DNA of 64,000 nucleotides from an uncultured Bacteroidales bacterium. Its GTDB lineage: Bacteria; Bacteroidota; Bacteroidia; Bacteroidales; P3. The DNA lies in the NCBI GenBank assembly GCA_900319865.1, contig ONQD01000005.1, forward strand, positions 124,001-188,000. The letters run 5' to 3'. The position numbers were made by a program, and so were the translations under genes. The notes beneath the pieces were generated by a model. It ran no database searches. It saw only the letters and a list, made by a program, of their open reading frames with translations, and was not told where the DNA came from. Positions 44,201-52,734 of this stretch are shown here, in pieces (the first letter of the stretch is position 1; every line of letters begins with the position of its first letter).

Positions 44201-45697
44201 TTATGACTTAACGTTGGAGGTTGATTTCAATAATTGAGTAAGGATGTCGGTTTTGAGAATACCCAGCAGGTCTGCCAGTGCCAAGGCTACCCCAGCCGCA
44301 ATGAGCATACTTTGCCACCACACAAGGGAGCGGGTGCCGAACGCTATGGCCCCGACCAGAAGAATAAAGGCCCCGAGGCGTAGCAGATAGCTTGCGGGAG
44401 GACGCATGTGGAACAACCTCAGTGCCACAATCATTTGGGCAATAGCCATAAACGACTGGGCGGTGAGTGAGGCACAGGCTGCTCCTATCACTCCCATTCG
44501 GGGTATGCAGATGAGGTTGACCACAATGTTTATCACCAGGGTGATAGTGGCCAGTATGTTGAGTTGGCGCAAATGGCCGGCAGCGGTGAGGAGTGTGCCA
44601 AACACATAGGTCATGGAAATGGGAATGATGCAGAAGACCAACAAGGTGAAGACGCTGGCGTATTCGGCCACATGCTCTGTGTAGAGCACATCCATCAGTT
44701 GGGTGCCCAGTGCCGAGCAGGAGAATGCAGCAGTGAGCGAGAAGACCAGCAGCAGGGAGGTTACCATGAGGGTGGTGGACGAGAGTTGCGGGTGGTCATT
44801 CTGATGGGTGAGACGCGCAAACACCGGTAGCAGCGGAACCGAGACAAGGTAGGGAATCATAGAGAGTGCGTCGAGCAGGCGGAAGGCTCCGGCATAGATG
44901 CCTGCGGCGTGGTCGCCTTCGGGCAGCAGGAGAGAAAGGAGCAAGGGGTCAATGCGGTTATACGACGCCATGAGCAGAACCAGAAGTGCGAAAGGTGCAC
45001 TGCGTTTCAGAATGGCGAGGGCAAAGAGCAGATTCCTTTTGGAGAAGGTGAACCGCGAGGGAGAGGCAAGATTGCGGTTGCGGTGCAGTTTGCGCAACAC
45101 CACCACGAGGGCCACCAGGGCTGTGACGAGATATGCTGCCGTCTGGGCATAGACAAACCAGAATATGGAAAAGCCCCCGGCACTTCCTGCGGGAGGTCCC
45201 CATAGCAGGAATCCGCAAATCACAATCATCACTATGCGGTCGAGAACACTGACCACACTGTCCCAACGAAACAGCAACAACCCTTCCAGATTGCTGCGAA
45301 GGAAAAGAATGAGGGAGTTGAGAAACTGGTTGAAACAGAGTAACGCCAGCAGTTGGAACTGACGGGAGCCGTAGCCGTTCAGCAGTCCGGCACTCATAGT
45401 TACCAGCATGTAGAACACCAGCAGTATCGCCTTGACCGCCAGCAAGCGGCTGCAGTAGCGGTTGATGAGCGCTGGGTGGCGGGCTATATTCCGGGTGTTG
45501 AAATTGGTGATGCCTAAATCAAGCAGTATGTTGAAGATATAGGCCAGATTGAACAGCGTGATGTATATTCCGTACTCCGAAGTGCTCACCGCGTTCTGCA
45601 CACCTACCTCTATGCCCAGAATCCAGAAGGGCTTGATGAGGAGGTTCAGCAGCAGAATCCAGAAGAGGCCTGAGATGAGTTTACGCTGTAGTTGCAT
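44201..45697 (-). CDS. Polysaccharide flippase (MOP superfamily)
   Basis: 498 residues with about 14 hydrophobic segments. The N terminus has the flippase pattern KLISGLFWILLLNLLIKPFWILGIEVGVQNAVSTSEYGIY. This is the second Wzx-like protein in the window and is not closely similar to the one at 16416. It probably exports a lipid-linked glycan. No glycosyltransferase lies nearby. The upstream gap to the Ig-like lipoprotein gene is 67 bp on the same strand, so an operon with that gene is possible. Confidence 0.87.
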   Translation of the reverse strand: MQLQRKLISGLFWILLLNLLIKPFWILGIEVGVQNAVSTSEYGIYITLFNLAYIFNILLDLGITNFNTRNIARHPALINRYCSRLLAVKAILLVFYMLVTMSAGLLNGYGSRQFQLLALLCFNQFLNSLILFLRSNLEGLLLFRWDSVVSVLDRIVMIVICGFLLWGPPAGSAGGFSIFWFVYAQTAAYLVTALVALVVVLRKLHRNRNLASPSRFTFSKRNLLFALAILKRSAPFALLVLLMASYNRIDPLLLSLLLPEGDHAAGIYAGAFRLLDALSMIPYLVSVPLLPVFARLTHQNDHPQLSSTTLMVTSLLLVFSLTAAFSCSALGTQLMDVLYTEHVAEYASVFTLLVFCIIPISMTYVFGTLLTAAGHLRQLNILATITLVINIVVNLICIPRMGVIGAACASLTAQSFMAIAQMIVALRLFHMRPPASYLLRLGAFILLVGAIAFGTRSLVWWQSMLIAAGVALALADLLGILKTDILTQLLKSTSNVKS

Positions 45698-45764
45698 GTG
45701 CGGGTCGTCGTTTATTCTACTGTTTCGAAGGCTGGGGTGATGGGGGCGAAGGTACTTATGCTGT

Positions 45765-47618
45765 TTATTGTTTTACGTTCCATTTCTCCTCCATGTCCCA
45801 GTTCTCGCGAAGGTCAAGGATTTTGTCGAAATAAATCACCTTCTCGGGCTGTTGGTGCAGCCAGTAGTTTGAGGGTGTCCAGGAACCGTCGCCGTTGCGG
45901 TCGGCTATCAGCCTGAAGCTGTATTTGCCGGCCTTGAGGTGTTCGAATGTCACAGGTCCGGCCTGATGGACTATTTTTTGGTGCAGCATGTTGCCTTTCT
46001 CGTCGATGAGTTGAAGCAGCAGTTGTCCGCCGTCGGCGAGGAGCGTGCTATCGGCCAAAAGGAGGTTCAGTTTCAGATTGCCATAGTTCTCCGACTTGGT
46101 GAACTGGGTGGTGATGTTGAGCGAGTCGTTCGTCACGTTGTGGATGTCGAGGAATAGTTTTTCGGGTATGTGGAAGGAATATTTCTCACCCGATTTACCA
46201 GCGAAGCCGATAAAGGCTTTGCGCGACAGCCCGTGTCCGAGCGTGGAGTCGGGCACAAGGTGTATGCCGCAGCGGGTGCGTGTGCTGTCCTTGTGCAGGA
46301 ATACGCCCACCGCAGAGTCGAGGCTGGCCGAGTCGTTGCTGCCCCATGGGGCTTTATATGAGGCAATGGGGATGTCGAAGGCAATCCACATGGTGTCGAA
46401 GTAGGGATGGTTTGCCGATACGAGGCCGCGCATCGGGGTGCTTGTGGGTTTGGAGATTCCCGTTTTACCGTGGGAGCGCATCTGTTTCATCTTTAGATGC
46501 AAGGTGTCGTTGATGCCGGAGGTGTCCTTCAATACCAGATGTGCCGAGTCGCAGTCACGGTTCAGTAGCCAAATCGAGAGGGTGTCGCCTTTGGCGTTGA
46601 GTGTGTGGTAGAAGGTCTCGGTGGCGGTATCGGCCGAGAGCGACCGGAGGGTGTAGTTTCGGCTCATCGGCACCTGGGTCGCAATGGTGATATGTCCCTT
46701 GCCCGAGAATTCGCTCTTGATTATGCGTTGCTTCTCTACCTTGAGTAGTGATATGAGTAGTGTATGTTTCGTAGGTTGGGCTATGGAGCTAGACGCAGGG
46801 AGTGTGGTGTCGGGTTGGGACAGATGGGTGCTGTCGGCGGGTGCTGTTTTGGTCGAGTCGTTGGCCGCACCGATGGAGTCTTTGGCCGACCGCGTGGTGT
46901 CGGGGGCCGCGGGCATTGGCTCGGCGTTGAGAAGGCTGTCCAAAAAAGCAATGGCCTCGCCTTCATTGTAGCGCAGGTTCTTGTTGGCGTCGTCGAGAGC
47001 CACAATCATGTAGCGGCCTTCGCGCAGGTGGTTCAGGGCGAAATTGCCTTCCTTGTCGGTGCGTGTGGCATACATGGGTTGCACCTTGGCAACAATGCTG
47101 TCGCCCAAAGTGTCGGCCAACAGGCTTTCACCATAGGCCATAACGGTAACCACCTGGGAGAACGGTTTGAGCGTGAACGCATCGAGCACCTGTCCGCGCA
47201 AAGTCATGCTGTCTATGCTGCTGCCCGTCGAGAATACATATTCAAAGCTGGGCAGGGGGTTGCCTTCGTTGAAGTCAACTATGCCTTCCTTGAACTGAAA
47301 GAGGTAGGTGGTGTTGGGCATGAGGGTGTCCTTCAGCTTCACAACCACACTGCGCCCCTTGGTGGTATATTCCGGCTTGGTATTCATGGGCGGGGAAACC
47401 AGGATGTTGTTTTCCGCATCCTTGATGTTGACATATTCGTCGAACGCGATGCTGAACTGTTTCTCGCCGAAGTTCAGAGAACCGTTGGCAGGTGTAGTGG
47501 AAAGCACCACAGGGGGCTTTTCGTCCTTGGGTCCGCCTGAAGGATAGCCTTGCTTGGCACAAGAGAGGACGACTGCCAAAGTGAAGGCCAACAAGGATAG
47601 GATGTATATTCTTTTCAT
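45765..47618 (-). CDS. Ig-like domain lipoprotein
   Basis: 617 residues with a lipoprotein signal (lipobox LSC, Cys ~20, then AKQGYPSGGPKDEKPP). Residues ~35-130 form an SbsA/Ig-like domain (VVLSTTPANGSLNF ... FDEYVNIKD), a very common start among Bacteroidota envelope lipoproteins. A carboxypeptidase-regulatory-like strand region follows (LRGQVLDAFTLKPF). A low-complexity Ala/Thr/Asp/Ser stretch (about 235-275) links to a C-terminal beta-rich part. It probably serves a structural or envelope-assembly role; there is no catalytic motif. The promoter at 47792-47822 implies a ~170-nt leader. Confidence 0.85.
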   Translation of the reverse strand: MKRIYILSLLAFTLAVVLSCAKQGYPSGGPKDEKPPVVLSTTPANGSLNFGEKQFSIAFDEYVNIKDAENNILVSPPMNTKPEYTTKGRSVVVKLKDTLMPNTTYLFQFKEGIVDFNEGNPLPSFEYVFSTGSSIDSMTLRGQVLDAFTLKPFSQVVTVMAYGESLLADTLGDSIVAKVQPMYATRTDKEGNFALNHLREGRYMIVALDDANKNLRYNEGEAIAFLDSLLNAEPMPAAPDTTRSAKDSIGAANDSTKTAPADSTHLSQPDTTLPASSSIAQPTKHTLLISLLKVEKQRIIKSEFSGKGHITIATQVPMSRNYTLRSLSADTATETFYHTLNAKGDTLSIWLLNRDCDSAHLVLKDTSGINDTLHLKMKQMRSHGKTGISKPTSTPMRGLVSANHPYFDTMWIAFDIPIASYKAPWGSNDSASLDSAVGVFLHKDSTRTRCGIHLVPDSTLGHGLSRKAFIGFAGKSGEKYSFHIPEKLFLDIHNVTNDSLNITTQFTKSENYGNLKLNLLLADSTLLADGGQLLLQLIDEKGNMLHQKIVHQAGPVTFEHLKAGKYSFRLIADRNGDGSWTPSNYWLHQQPEKVIYFDKILDLRENWDMEEKWNVKQ

Positions 47619-48024
47619 TGTCAGTATGTTCGCAAATAATGTAGGGGTGCTATTGAATATGCGTCGATATCATGGGGATAGGAGTATTGGAATACATTAG
47701 CGTGCATATCACCCCGACAGCGAGTTCGGTATGGGGTGTCCATCATATTCTGCTCACTTTTGGTAGGGTTAGCAGAACCCAAACTCAAATGCAAAAGTAC
47801 AAAGAATTATCCACATACCAAAATATTATTTGCAATATGTTATGTATTAAGTTGATGAGGATAGAGATAATCTCCTTGCCTTGTCCGAAACCGATATGCA
47901 AAAGCCCCTTTTCGGATGGATATTACCATCCTGTCATATTCGTCTGTAGTCCTATTGTTTATAGCCTATGCTTTTTGTATCATTGCCCAAACCGAGGGTT
48001 CGGTGAAGGTTGTGTGAATGTTCG
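47619..48024. other. Intergenic region with promoter of Ig-like lipoprotein gene
   Basis: No gene is seen. A well-spaced minus-strand promoter is present (47792-47822). The rest shows no clear structure. Confidence 0.5.
47792..47822 (-). promoter_or_regulatory. Promoter of Ig-like lipoprotein gene
   Basis: On the minus strand TTTG (47819-47822) and TACTTTTG (47792-47799) are separated by 19 nt. Confidence 0.6.
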
Positions 48025-48300
48025 CTATTGTACGATTAGCCTTTTTGTTGCAATGCCATCCGCGCTGTGCAGGCGCAAAAGGTATGTCCCCGTGCAAGTC
48101 GGCTCACATCAATCTCGATGCTGCTTCCGGCAACTTTTTGTGAGAGAACGGTTACCCCGAGCATATTGACCAGCTCCAGATGGCTGCAGTTGTTGGTGCC
48201 GTTGACTTCCACGCGGCCCGGGCGGGATTGGGGTAGACACTGATACCGTCATCCTGAATCCCGCTATGCCGTTGCAGTCCTCTATATACCCAACATTATT
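48025..48300 (-). pseudogene. Remnant of a T9SS C-terminal sorting domain, multiply frameshifted
   Basis: Read on the minus strand in three successive frames, the DNA spells a complete type A sorting domain: IEDCNGIA, then DDGISVYPNPA, then RVEVNGTNNCSHLELVNMLG ... IEIDVSRLARG, then TYLLRLHSADGIATKRLIVQ before the TAG at 48025-48027. At least two, probably three, frameshifts separate these parts, and no long upstream coding region of a cargo protein remains. It is thus a decayed 3' end of a secreted-protein gene. Confidence 0.82.
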
Positions 48301-48625
48301 CCACCTCCCTTCACCAATTACCACCAACTGACTCCTTAACAAATAGATGATGACCGTATAGGTTAATAAGATGTGAGGAAGAGGTGAAGACGACCTTAAC
48401 ATGTTGCGAAGGCAGAACAAACCAAGATTGTAGGTGCCTCAAAAATAGGCAGATGCAAACGGACCGCTACCGCGAGTCCACTATTCAGTGGAGTACTGCA
48501 AAGCCCAGGGGCTATGTATCCGAAAGCAAATACATATCTATTTTTTCCCGTGGGGGTGTCAATCCGATTATTATGTGTATCTTTGCAATGTAAAATAGTT
48601 GAGTTATTAACTTAAAGCACATAGT
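48301..48625. other. Intergenic region between sorting-domain remnant and lipoprotein gene
   Basis: Apart from the promoter box at 48578-48585 no gene or structure is supported. It may contain further, unrecognisable remains of the decayed T9SS gene. Confidence 0.45.
48578..48585 (+). promoter_or_regulatory. -7 box of DUF1566-like lipoprotein gene
   Basis: TATCTTTG, 40 nt upstream of the ATG at 48626. Confidence 0.6.
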
Positions 48626-49327
48626 ATGAAAAAGATTATGAGAACTTTATTTACTAAGGTTACAGTCATTTCGTTGCTGACCTTTGCGTTGTTCTTTGTG
48701 GCAGGATGTCACAAGGAAGAGGGAACTGGTGGAGGCTCCGCTGGGAATGATTGGGTTGACCTCGGACTGCCAAGTGGCCTGCTGTGGGCTACACGTAATG
48801 TGGGTGCCACCTCGCCGGTGGACTACGGCAATTACTTTGTCTGGGGCGAGACTACGCCCAAAAGTTCGTCTGAATGGAGCAACTACCGATATTGCCATGG
48901 GGGTCCCCTCCAACTCACCAAGTATTGCAGCAACTCATCGTATGGCTACAATGGCTTCACCGACAACCTGACCATCCTGCAGCCCGGCGACGATGCCTCC
49001 ACCGCCAACTACGGAGGACGCACCCCTACCCGTGAAGAGTGGCAGGAACTGATGGACAAAACCACCAGCCAGTGGACAACGCAGAACGGGGTGAACGGTC
49101 GCCGCTTCACTGGCCCTAACGGCAACAGCATCTTTCTCCCTGCCGCCGGCTACCTTTGGGGTAGTTCGCTCAACGAAGCTGGCAGCTATGGCAGCTACTG
49201 GTCGAGTTCGCTCGTCAAGGACAACCCGGACTATGCGTTTTGCTTCCGCTTCGATTCGAGCAGCCTGGGCATGTTGGATGACAGTCGCGTCGATGGGTTT
49301 CCAGTCCGTGCTGTGCGTCAGAACTAA
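48626..49327 (+). CDS. Lipoprotein with Fib-succ-major/DUF1566-type domain
   Basis: 233 residues with a lipoprotein signal (VAGC, Cys ~28, followed by HKEE). The mature part has the hallmark DLGLPSGLLWATRNVGA, then YFVWGET, GGRTPTREEWQEL, IFLPAAGY and a terminal YGSYWSSSL ... FPVRAVR, as in the Fibrobacter succinogenes major paralogous (DUF1566-like) domain common in surface lipoproteins of Bacteroidota. The function is unknown, probably surface binding. It is monocistronic, with its own promoter and a hairpin after the stop. Confidence 0.87.
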   Translation: MKKIMRTLFTKVTVISLLTFALFFVAGCHKEEGTGGGSAGNDWVDLGLPSGLLWATRNVGATSPVDYGNYFVWGETTPKSSSEWSNYRYCHGGPLQLTKYCSNSSYGYNGFTDNLTILQPGDDASTANYGGRTPTREEWQELMDKTTSQWTTQNGVNGRRFTGPNGNSIFLPAAGYLWGSSLNEAGSYGSYWSSSLVKDNPDYAFCFRFDSSSLGMLDDSRVDGFPVRAVRQN

Positions 49328-49729
49328 ACCCTTGCCCCACACGGGCAGGGGAAAAGAGGGCTGGCGAGGGCGTGCACGGCAGTGCGCTACCCAGCCCCCG
49401 TCAGCACTCTTTTCCGTTGGCTGAAATAGACAGGTGGGTTCTAAAAAATCGAATATATGGTTTTGCCCTTACAGGGCGTTATATGTATCTCATTGATTTA
49501 CCCAAGGCGATGCCATTGGGCTAAATGTGTTTATGCCCCTTCAGGGCTTTTCTTAGAGAGAGCCCACAGATGCCCCTATGTGCTATTGACCGATTTGGGA
49601 TTACTGGGGCTACGCCATCAATGCCATTGGCACCGACAATGGTGAGGCATGGGGCTGCAGCGCAAATGGGAAAAGAAAGGAGTTTTGACAATGCCACGTA
49701 GCAAACCGAATGGGGCGTTTTATTTCTGA
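49328..49729. other. Intergenic region with hairpins and REP-like element
   Basis: A hairpin GGGCTGG (49358-49364) / CCAGCCC (49391-49397) follows the lipoprotein gene and may terminate it. The block 49460-49560 contains two similar small palindromes, GCCCTTACAGGGC (~49466) and GCCCCTTCAGGGC (~49537), resembling REP-like elements. The AATGACCGATT-type core recurs partly at 49586-49600. No gene is supported. Confidence 0.55.
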
Positions 49730-49828
49730 GTACCTACCCGAATTGTACCGTTATTTAACAAAGTACCTCCCCGAATTAGTCACTTTTTTAACAAAGTACC
49801 TCCCCGAATTGATTATTTTTTGTATCTT
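49730..49828 (+). repeat. Three 33-bp direct repeats upstream of DUF4143 gene
   Basis: GTACCTMCCCGAATT starts at 49730, 49763 and 49796, an exact 33-bp period. The first two units also share a TTTAACAAA tail. The third runs into the -7 box (49823-49830), so the repeats occupy the promoter upstream region. Confidence 0.88.
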
Positions 49829-49830
49829 TG
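49823..49830 (+). promoter_or_regulatory. -7 box of DUF4143 ATPase gene
   Basis: TATCTTTG followed by GCACGG, 16 nt upstream of the ATG at 49847, immediately after the 33-bp repeats. Confidence 0.65.
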
Positions 49831-49846
49831 CACGGATAAAATATAA

Positions 49847-51196
49847 ATGGGATATATGTTTAAAAGAAAAATAATCAATAATTTGCATGATTGGAAAAGG
49901 AGTGAAAACCGGAAGCCGCTCATCCTGCGGGGTGCGCGACAGGTGGGGAAGACTACTTTAACACATGAATTCGGACGTTCTTTTGAGAATTACCTCTATG
50001 TGAATTTGGATAATCCAGAGATGAAGCGTGTGTTTGAAACCGAGATGCCGCTTGACGACCGTATCAAGTTGTTGTTTGCCCAAAACGGGAAGGTTCGACG
50101 AAGTGGCGAGACTCTTATCTTCATTGATGAGATACAGAACTCCCCACAGGCAGTTGCCTTGTTGCGATATTTCTACGAAGAGCATCCCGAATTATATGTG
50201 GTGGCAGCGGGCTCGCTATTGGAAAATGTGGTTGATGTAAACTCCTCGTTTCCTGTGGGGCGTGTGCAATATCTGCCCGTCCGGCCTTGCTCTTTTGTCG
50301 AGTTTGTCGGTGCCATGGGTCAGGAGAATCTTATAGACATAATGTACGATGCTGTTAATAGTGTAGTGTTTCACAGCCGTTTGATGTCGCTATTCAGCCA
50401 ATATCTGGTGGTGGGTGGAATGCCAGAGGCGGTGCAGCGATATGTTGACATGCAGGACCTCTTGGCGGTGAACGATGTATATGATACATTGCTTCAGGCG
50501 TATCGTGACGATGTGGAGAAATATGTCCGCAGCAACAAGTTGTCCGATACGGTACGTTTCATCCTTGAACACGGCTGGCTGATGGCAGGAGAGACGGTGA
50601 CCCTTACGGGTTTTGCGGGTTCCAATTACAAGTCGAAGGATGTGGGAGAGGCATTCCGATTGCTGCAGAAGGCTATGTTGCTGGAATTGGTATATCCAAC
50701 AACCCATACCAATGCGCCCATCATGACAGAGTTGAGGAGGCAGCCCAAACTGATATGGCTGGACACAGGGTTGGTGAATTATGCTGCGGGAATACGAGGT
50801 GAGATTATTCATTCTCACGACGTGATGGACACCTGGCGTGGCAGGGTGGCGGAGCATATCGTGGCACAGGAACTGCTGACCCTGAACAACCGCATAGGCC
50901 AGCGTCGAGCCTTCTGGACAAAAGGCACAGGAGGCAAGAGTGCCGAGGTGGATTTTGTTTGGCAGATGGATGGTAAGGTGATTCCTATAGAGGTGAAGTC
51001 GGGAACGGACTCACATCTGCGATCGCTACATTCGTTTGTCGACAGCAGTGGGGTGGATATAGCTGTAAGGGTATGGTCGAATGAGTATCGTGAAGACGAC
51101 CTTACCACAATTGTTGGCGGCAAACGATTCAGGTTATTCAGTCTGCCATTCTACATGGTAGGAAATATGGAAGAAATCATATCAAAGAGAGGCTGA
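49847..51196 (+). CDS. AAA ATPase with DUF4143 C-terminal domain
   Basis: 449 residues (an ATG at 49856 is an alternative start). Walker A is GARQVGKTT (about residues 29-37) and Walker B LIFIDEIQ (about 90-97). The C-terminal DUF4143 domain ends with a nuclease-like AEVDFVWQ ... IPIEVKSG. These ATPases are abundant and often present in many copies in anaerobic Bacteroidota; their function is unknown. The gene is preceded by three 33-bp repeats and its own promoter, and is convergent with the acetyltransferase gene (12 bp between stops). Confidence 0.9.
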   Translation: MGYMFKRKIINNLHDWKRSENRKPLILRGARQVGKTTLTHEFGRSFENYLYVNLDNPEMKRVFETEMPLDDRIKLLFAQNGKVRRSGETLIFIDEIQNSPQAVALLRYFYEEHPELYVVAAGSLLENVVDVNSSFPVGRVQYLPVRPCSFVEFVGAMGQENLIDIMYDAVNSVVFHSRLMSLFSQYLVVGGMPEAVQRYVDMQDLLAVNDVYDTLLQAYRDDVEKYVRSNKLSDTVRFILEHGWLMAGETVTLTGFAGSNYKSKDVGEAFRLLQKAMLLELVYPTTHTNAPIMTELRRQPKLIWLDTGLVNYAAGIRGEIIHSHDVMDTWRGRVAEHIVAQELLTLNNRIGQRRAFWTKGTGGKSAEVDFVWQMDGKVIPIEVKSGTDSHLRSLHSFVDSSGVDIAVRVWSNEYREDDLTTIVGGKRFRLFSLPFYMVGNMEEIISKRG

Positions 51197-51207
51197 ACCC
51201 CAATGGG

Positions 51208-51750
51208 TCACTGGGCTGACGCTGGGGGAATGGGCAATTGCGAGGTTAAATCTTTGGCTTGGGGCGAGAGGGGGAGCATGTAGTAGATAGAGAAGTTGTC
51301 GCGGAAGAATTCGCGGGCACCCCATCTTTGCCAGTAGAGGTGGGTTTTTAAACGGTGCATTACCGGAATGAAAACGAAGTCGAATTGTTGCAGGTCGGGC
51401 CAGATGGACATAATCATGTCGTAGTTGAGGCGGGTGTGCCTATAGGGTTCGGCTACGATGAAAGAGAATACGGCTGTGTACTTCATGGCATTGAGACGGG
51501 CGAGGAGGTCGGGCTGACGGGCGACAATCGATTCGGTTTCCTCCTCGATGCGGTAGTTGCTCATGTTGAGCAGGCCGATGGTATGTCCGTCGGGGTTGAT
51601 GGCTTTTACGCTCAGGGGCCAGTTGAAATGGAGATGGTGGACCCATTGCCGCACTTCTTCGGGGTCGAAACCATATTGGTTGGTGATCCACTGGATGGTT
51701 TCGGGTGCGTCGGCAGGGGTCATTCGTTGTAGTCTATAATGGGCTTGCAT
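51208..51750 (-). CDS. GNAT-family N-acetyltransferase
   Basis: 180 residues if started at 51750. The first strand of the fold (HYRLQRMTPADAPETIQWI) and the acceptor part (TAVFSFIVAEPYRHTRLNYDMIMSI) fit the acetyltransferase fold, although the pyrophosphate-binding RGxGxG/A is degenerate. An alternative ATG at 51723 would overlap the upstream stop as ATGA but would lose the first strand; 51750 is preferred. Last gene of the operon running from 59062. The substrate is unknown. Confidence 0.78.
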   Translation of the reverse strand: MQAHYRLQRMTPADAPETIQWITNQYGFDPEEVRQWVHHLHFNWPLSVKAINPDGHTIGLLNMSNYRIEEETESIVARQPDLLARLNAMKYTAVFSFIVAEPYRHTRLNYDMIMSIWPDLQQFDFVFIPVMHRLKTHLYWQRWGAREFFRDNFSIYYMLPLSPQAKDLTSQLPIPPASAQ

Positions 51751-52664
51751 GGCAGGGTGACGGTGTTGTAGCCAAGCAGGATATGGGGGTGGTAGGAGAG
51801 TTTGGCTTTGCGAAGACCCTCCAGACCCATGTCCTCTTCGCGGTTGATGAAAACGTATTGTTCGGGGAGACGGGAGGCAAATTGCTGGTTGATGATATTG
51901 AAAGCGCCATCAACGTTGCGGTCGGCCTTCTCGACACAGACATCGAAAGTGTCGAAGGTGACAGGGGCGCCGTAGGTGAAGGCAACCATCTTGCCGTCAA
52001 TCCAGATGCTGCCGCCTATCATGTCCAGCTCGTCCCAATGGGCATAGATATTCTCCATCACTTGCTGCTCGGCGTTGACGGAGCCCTGATGGTCGGTGTT
52101 GTCGGTTTCGTCCCGCCACAACTGCGCCAGCTGCCGGCAGTCGTTGAAGTATTTTGGGGAGAGGGGGCGATATTCGTATTGGGGGTATAGTTGGAGGAAC
52201 TTGTTGACGTGGTTGCGTTTGGCCTTGAGGTGTTTGCCTGCCAGCTGCTCCAAGTCGCGACGCAGGTAGATATAGTCGTAGTTGTTGCGGCGGGGATTGA
52301 TGTCGGCTTGAACGGGTAGTATCCTTTTTAGGTATTCGGCATGGGAGTCCTCGAGAGCCAGCAGCGTGAGGGAGTCGCCGAATTGGGAGGCATCGAGACA
52401 GAGGAGTTTCAGGAGCTGCATGTCGGGGGGCTCTTTGGAGCAAATCATATAGCAGAGGTCGCCGAAGAGCCGAACGCGCAGTATTACAGTGTGGGGGAGG
52501 ATGCAGCGTTCGGTGCCAAACCAGAATTGCCATCCGATAAGGTTGGCGAAGGTAAAGTTGCAGTTGCGTCTGCCCGCCGCCAAGGTGATGGACTGAATGA
52601 CTCCGCGGTCGTGTATGCTGAGGGGTTGGAATTTAAGAGGCTCGAGGGTATAGAATTGAGTCAT
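51720..52664 (-). CDS. DUF2156 (phosphatidylglycerol lysyltransferase-like) protein
   Basis: 314 residues from the ATG at 52664 (MTQFYTLEPLKFQPLSI). Codons further upstream run back into the preceding gene and are low-complexity, so they are rejected. The double GNAT-like fold of DUF2156 is recognisable (KHLKAKRNHVNKFLQLYP, GSIWIDGKMVAFTYGAP, YVFINREEDMGLEGLRKAKLSYHPH). Relatives transfer amino acids from aminoacyl-tRNA to lipids or act as bacterial acyl-transferases. It lies 70 bp after the glycosidase gene and overlaps the GNAT gene; the substrate is unknown. Confidence 0.82.
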   Translation of the reverse strand: MTQFYTLEPLKFQPLSIHDRGVIQSITLAAGRRNCNFTFANLIGWQFWFGTERCILPHTVILRVRLFGDLCYMICSKEPPDMQLLKLLCLDASQFGDSLTLLALEDSHAEYLKRILPVQADINPRRNNYDYIYLRRDLEQLAGKHLKAKRNHVNKFLQLYPQYEYRPLSPKYFNDCRQLAQLWRDETDNTDHQGSVNAEQQVMENIYAHWDELDMIGGSIWIDGKMVAFTYGAPVTFDTFDVCVEKADRNVDGAFNIINQQFASRLPEQYVFINREEDMGLEGLRKAKLSYHPHILLGYNTVTLPCKPIIDYNE

Positions 52665-52734
52665 AAGGATAACTTTCTTTATGATGAGGCGTGTTCGTTC
52701 TGATGGGGGAAGGGTGTATAGGCAGCGGTGGTGT

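Noticed and set aside
49730..49828. Possible mini CRISPR
   Set aside because: Only three units, 33-bp period with ~15-bp conserved part and ~18-bp variable part, no cas genes; it is better seen as promoter-associated repeats.
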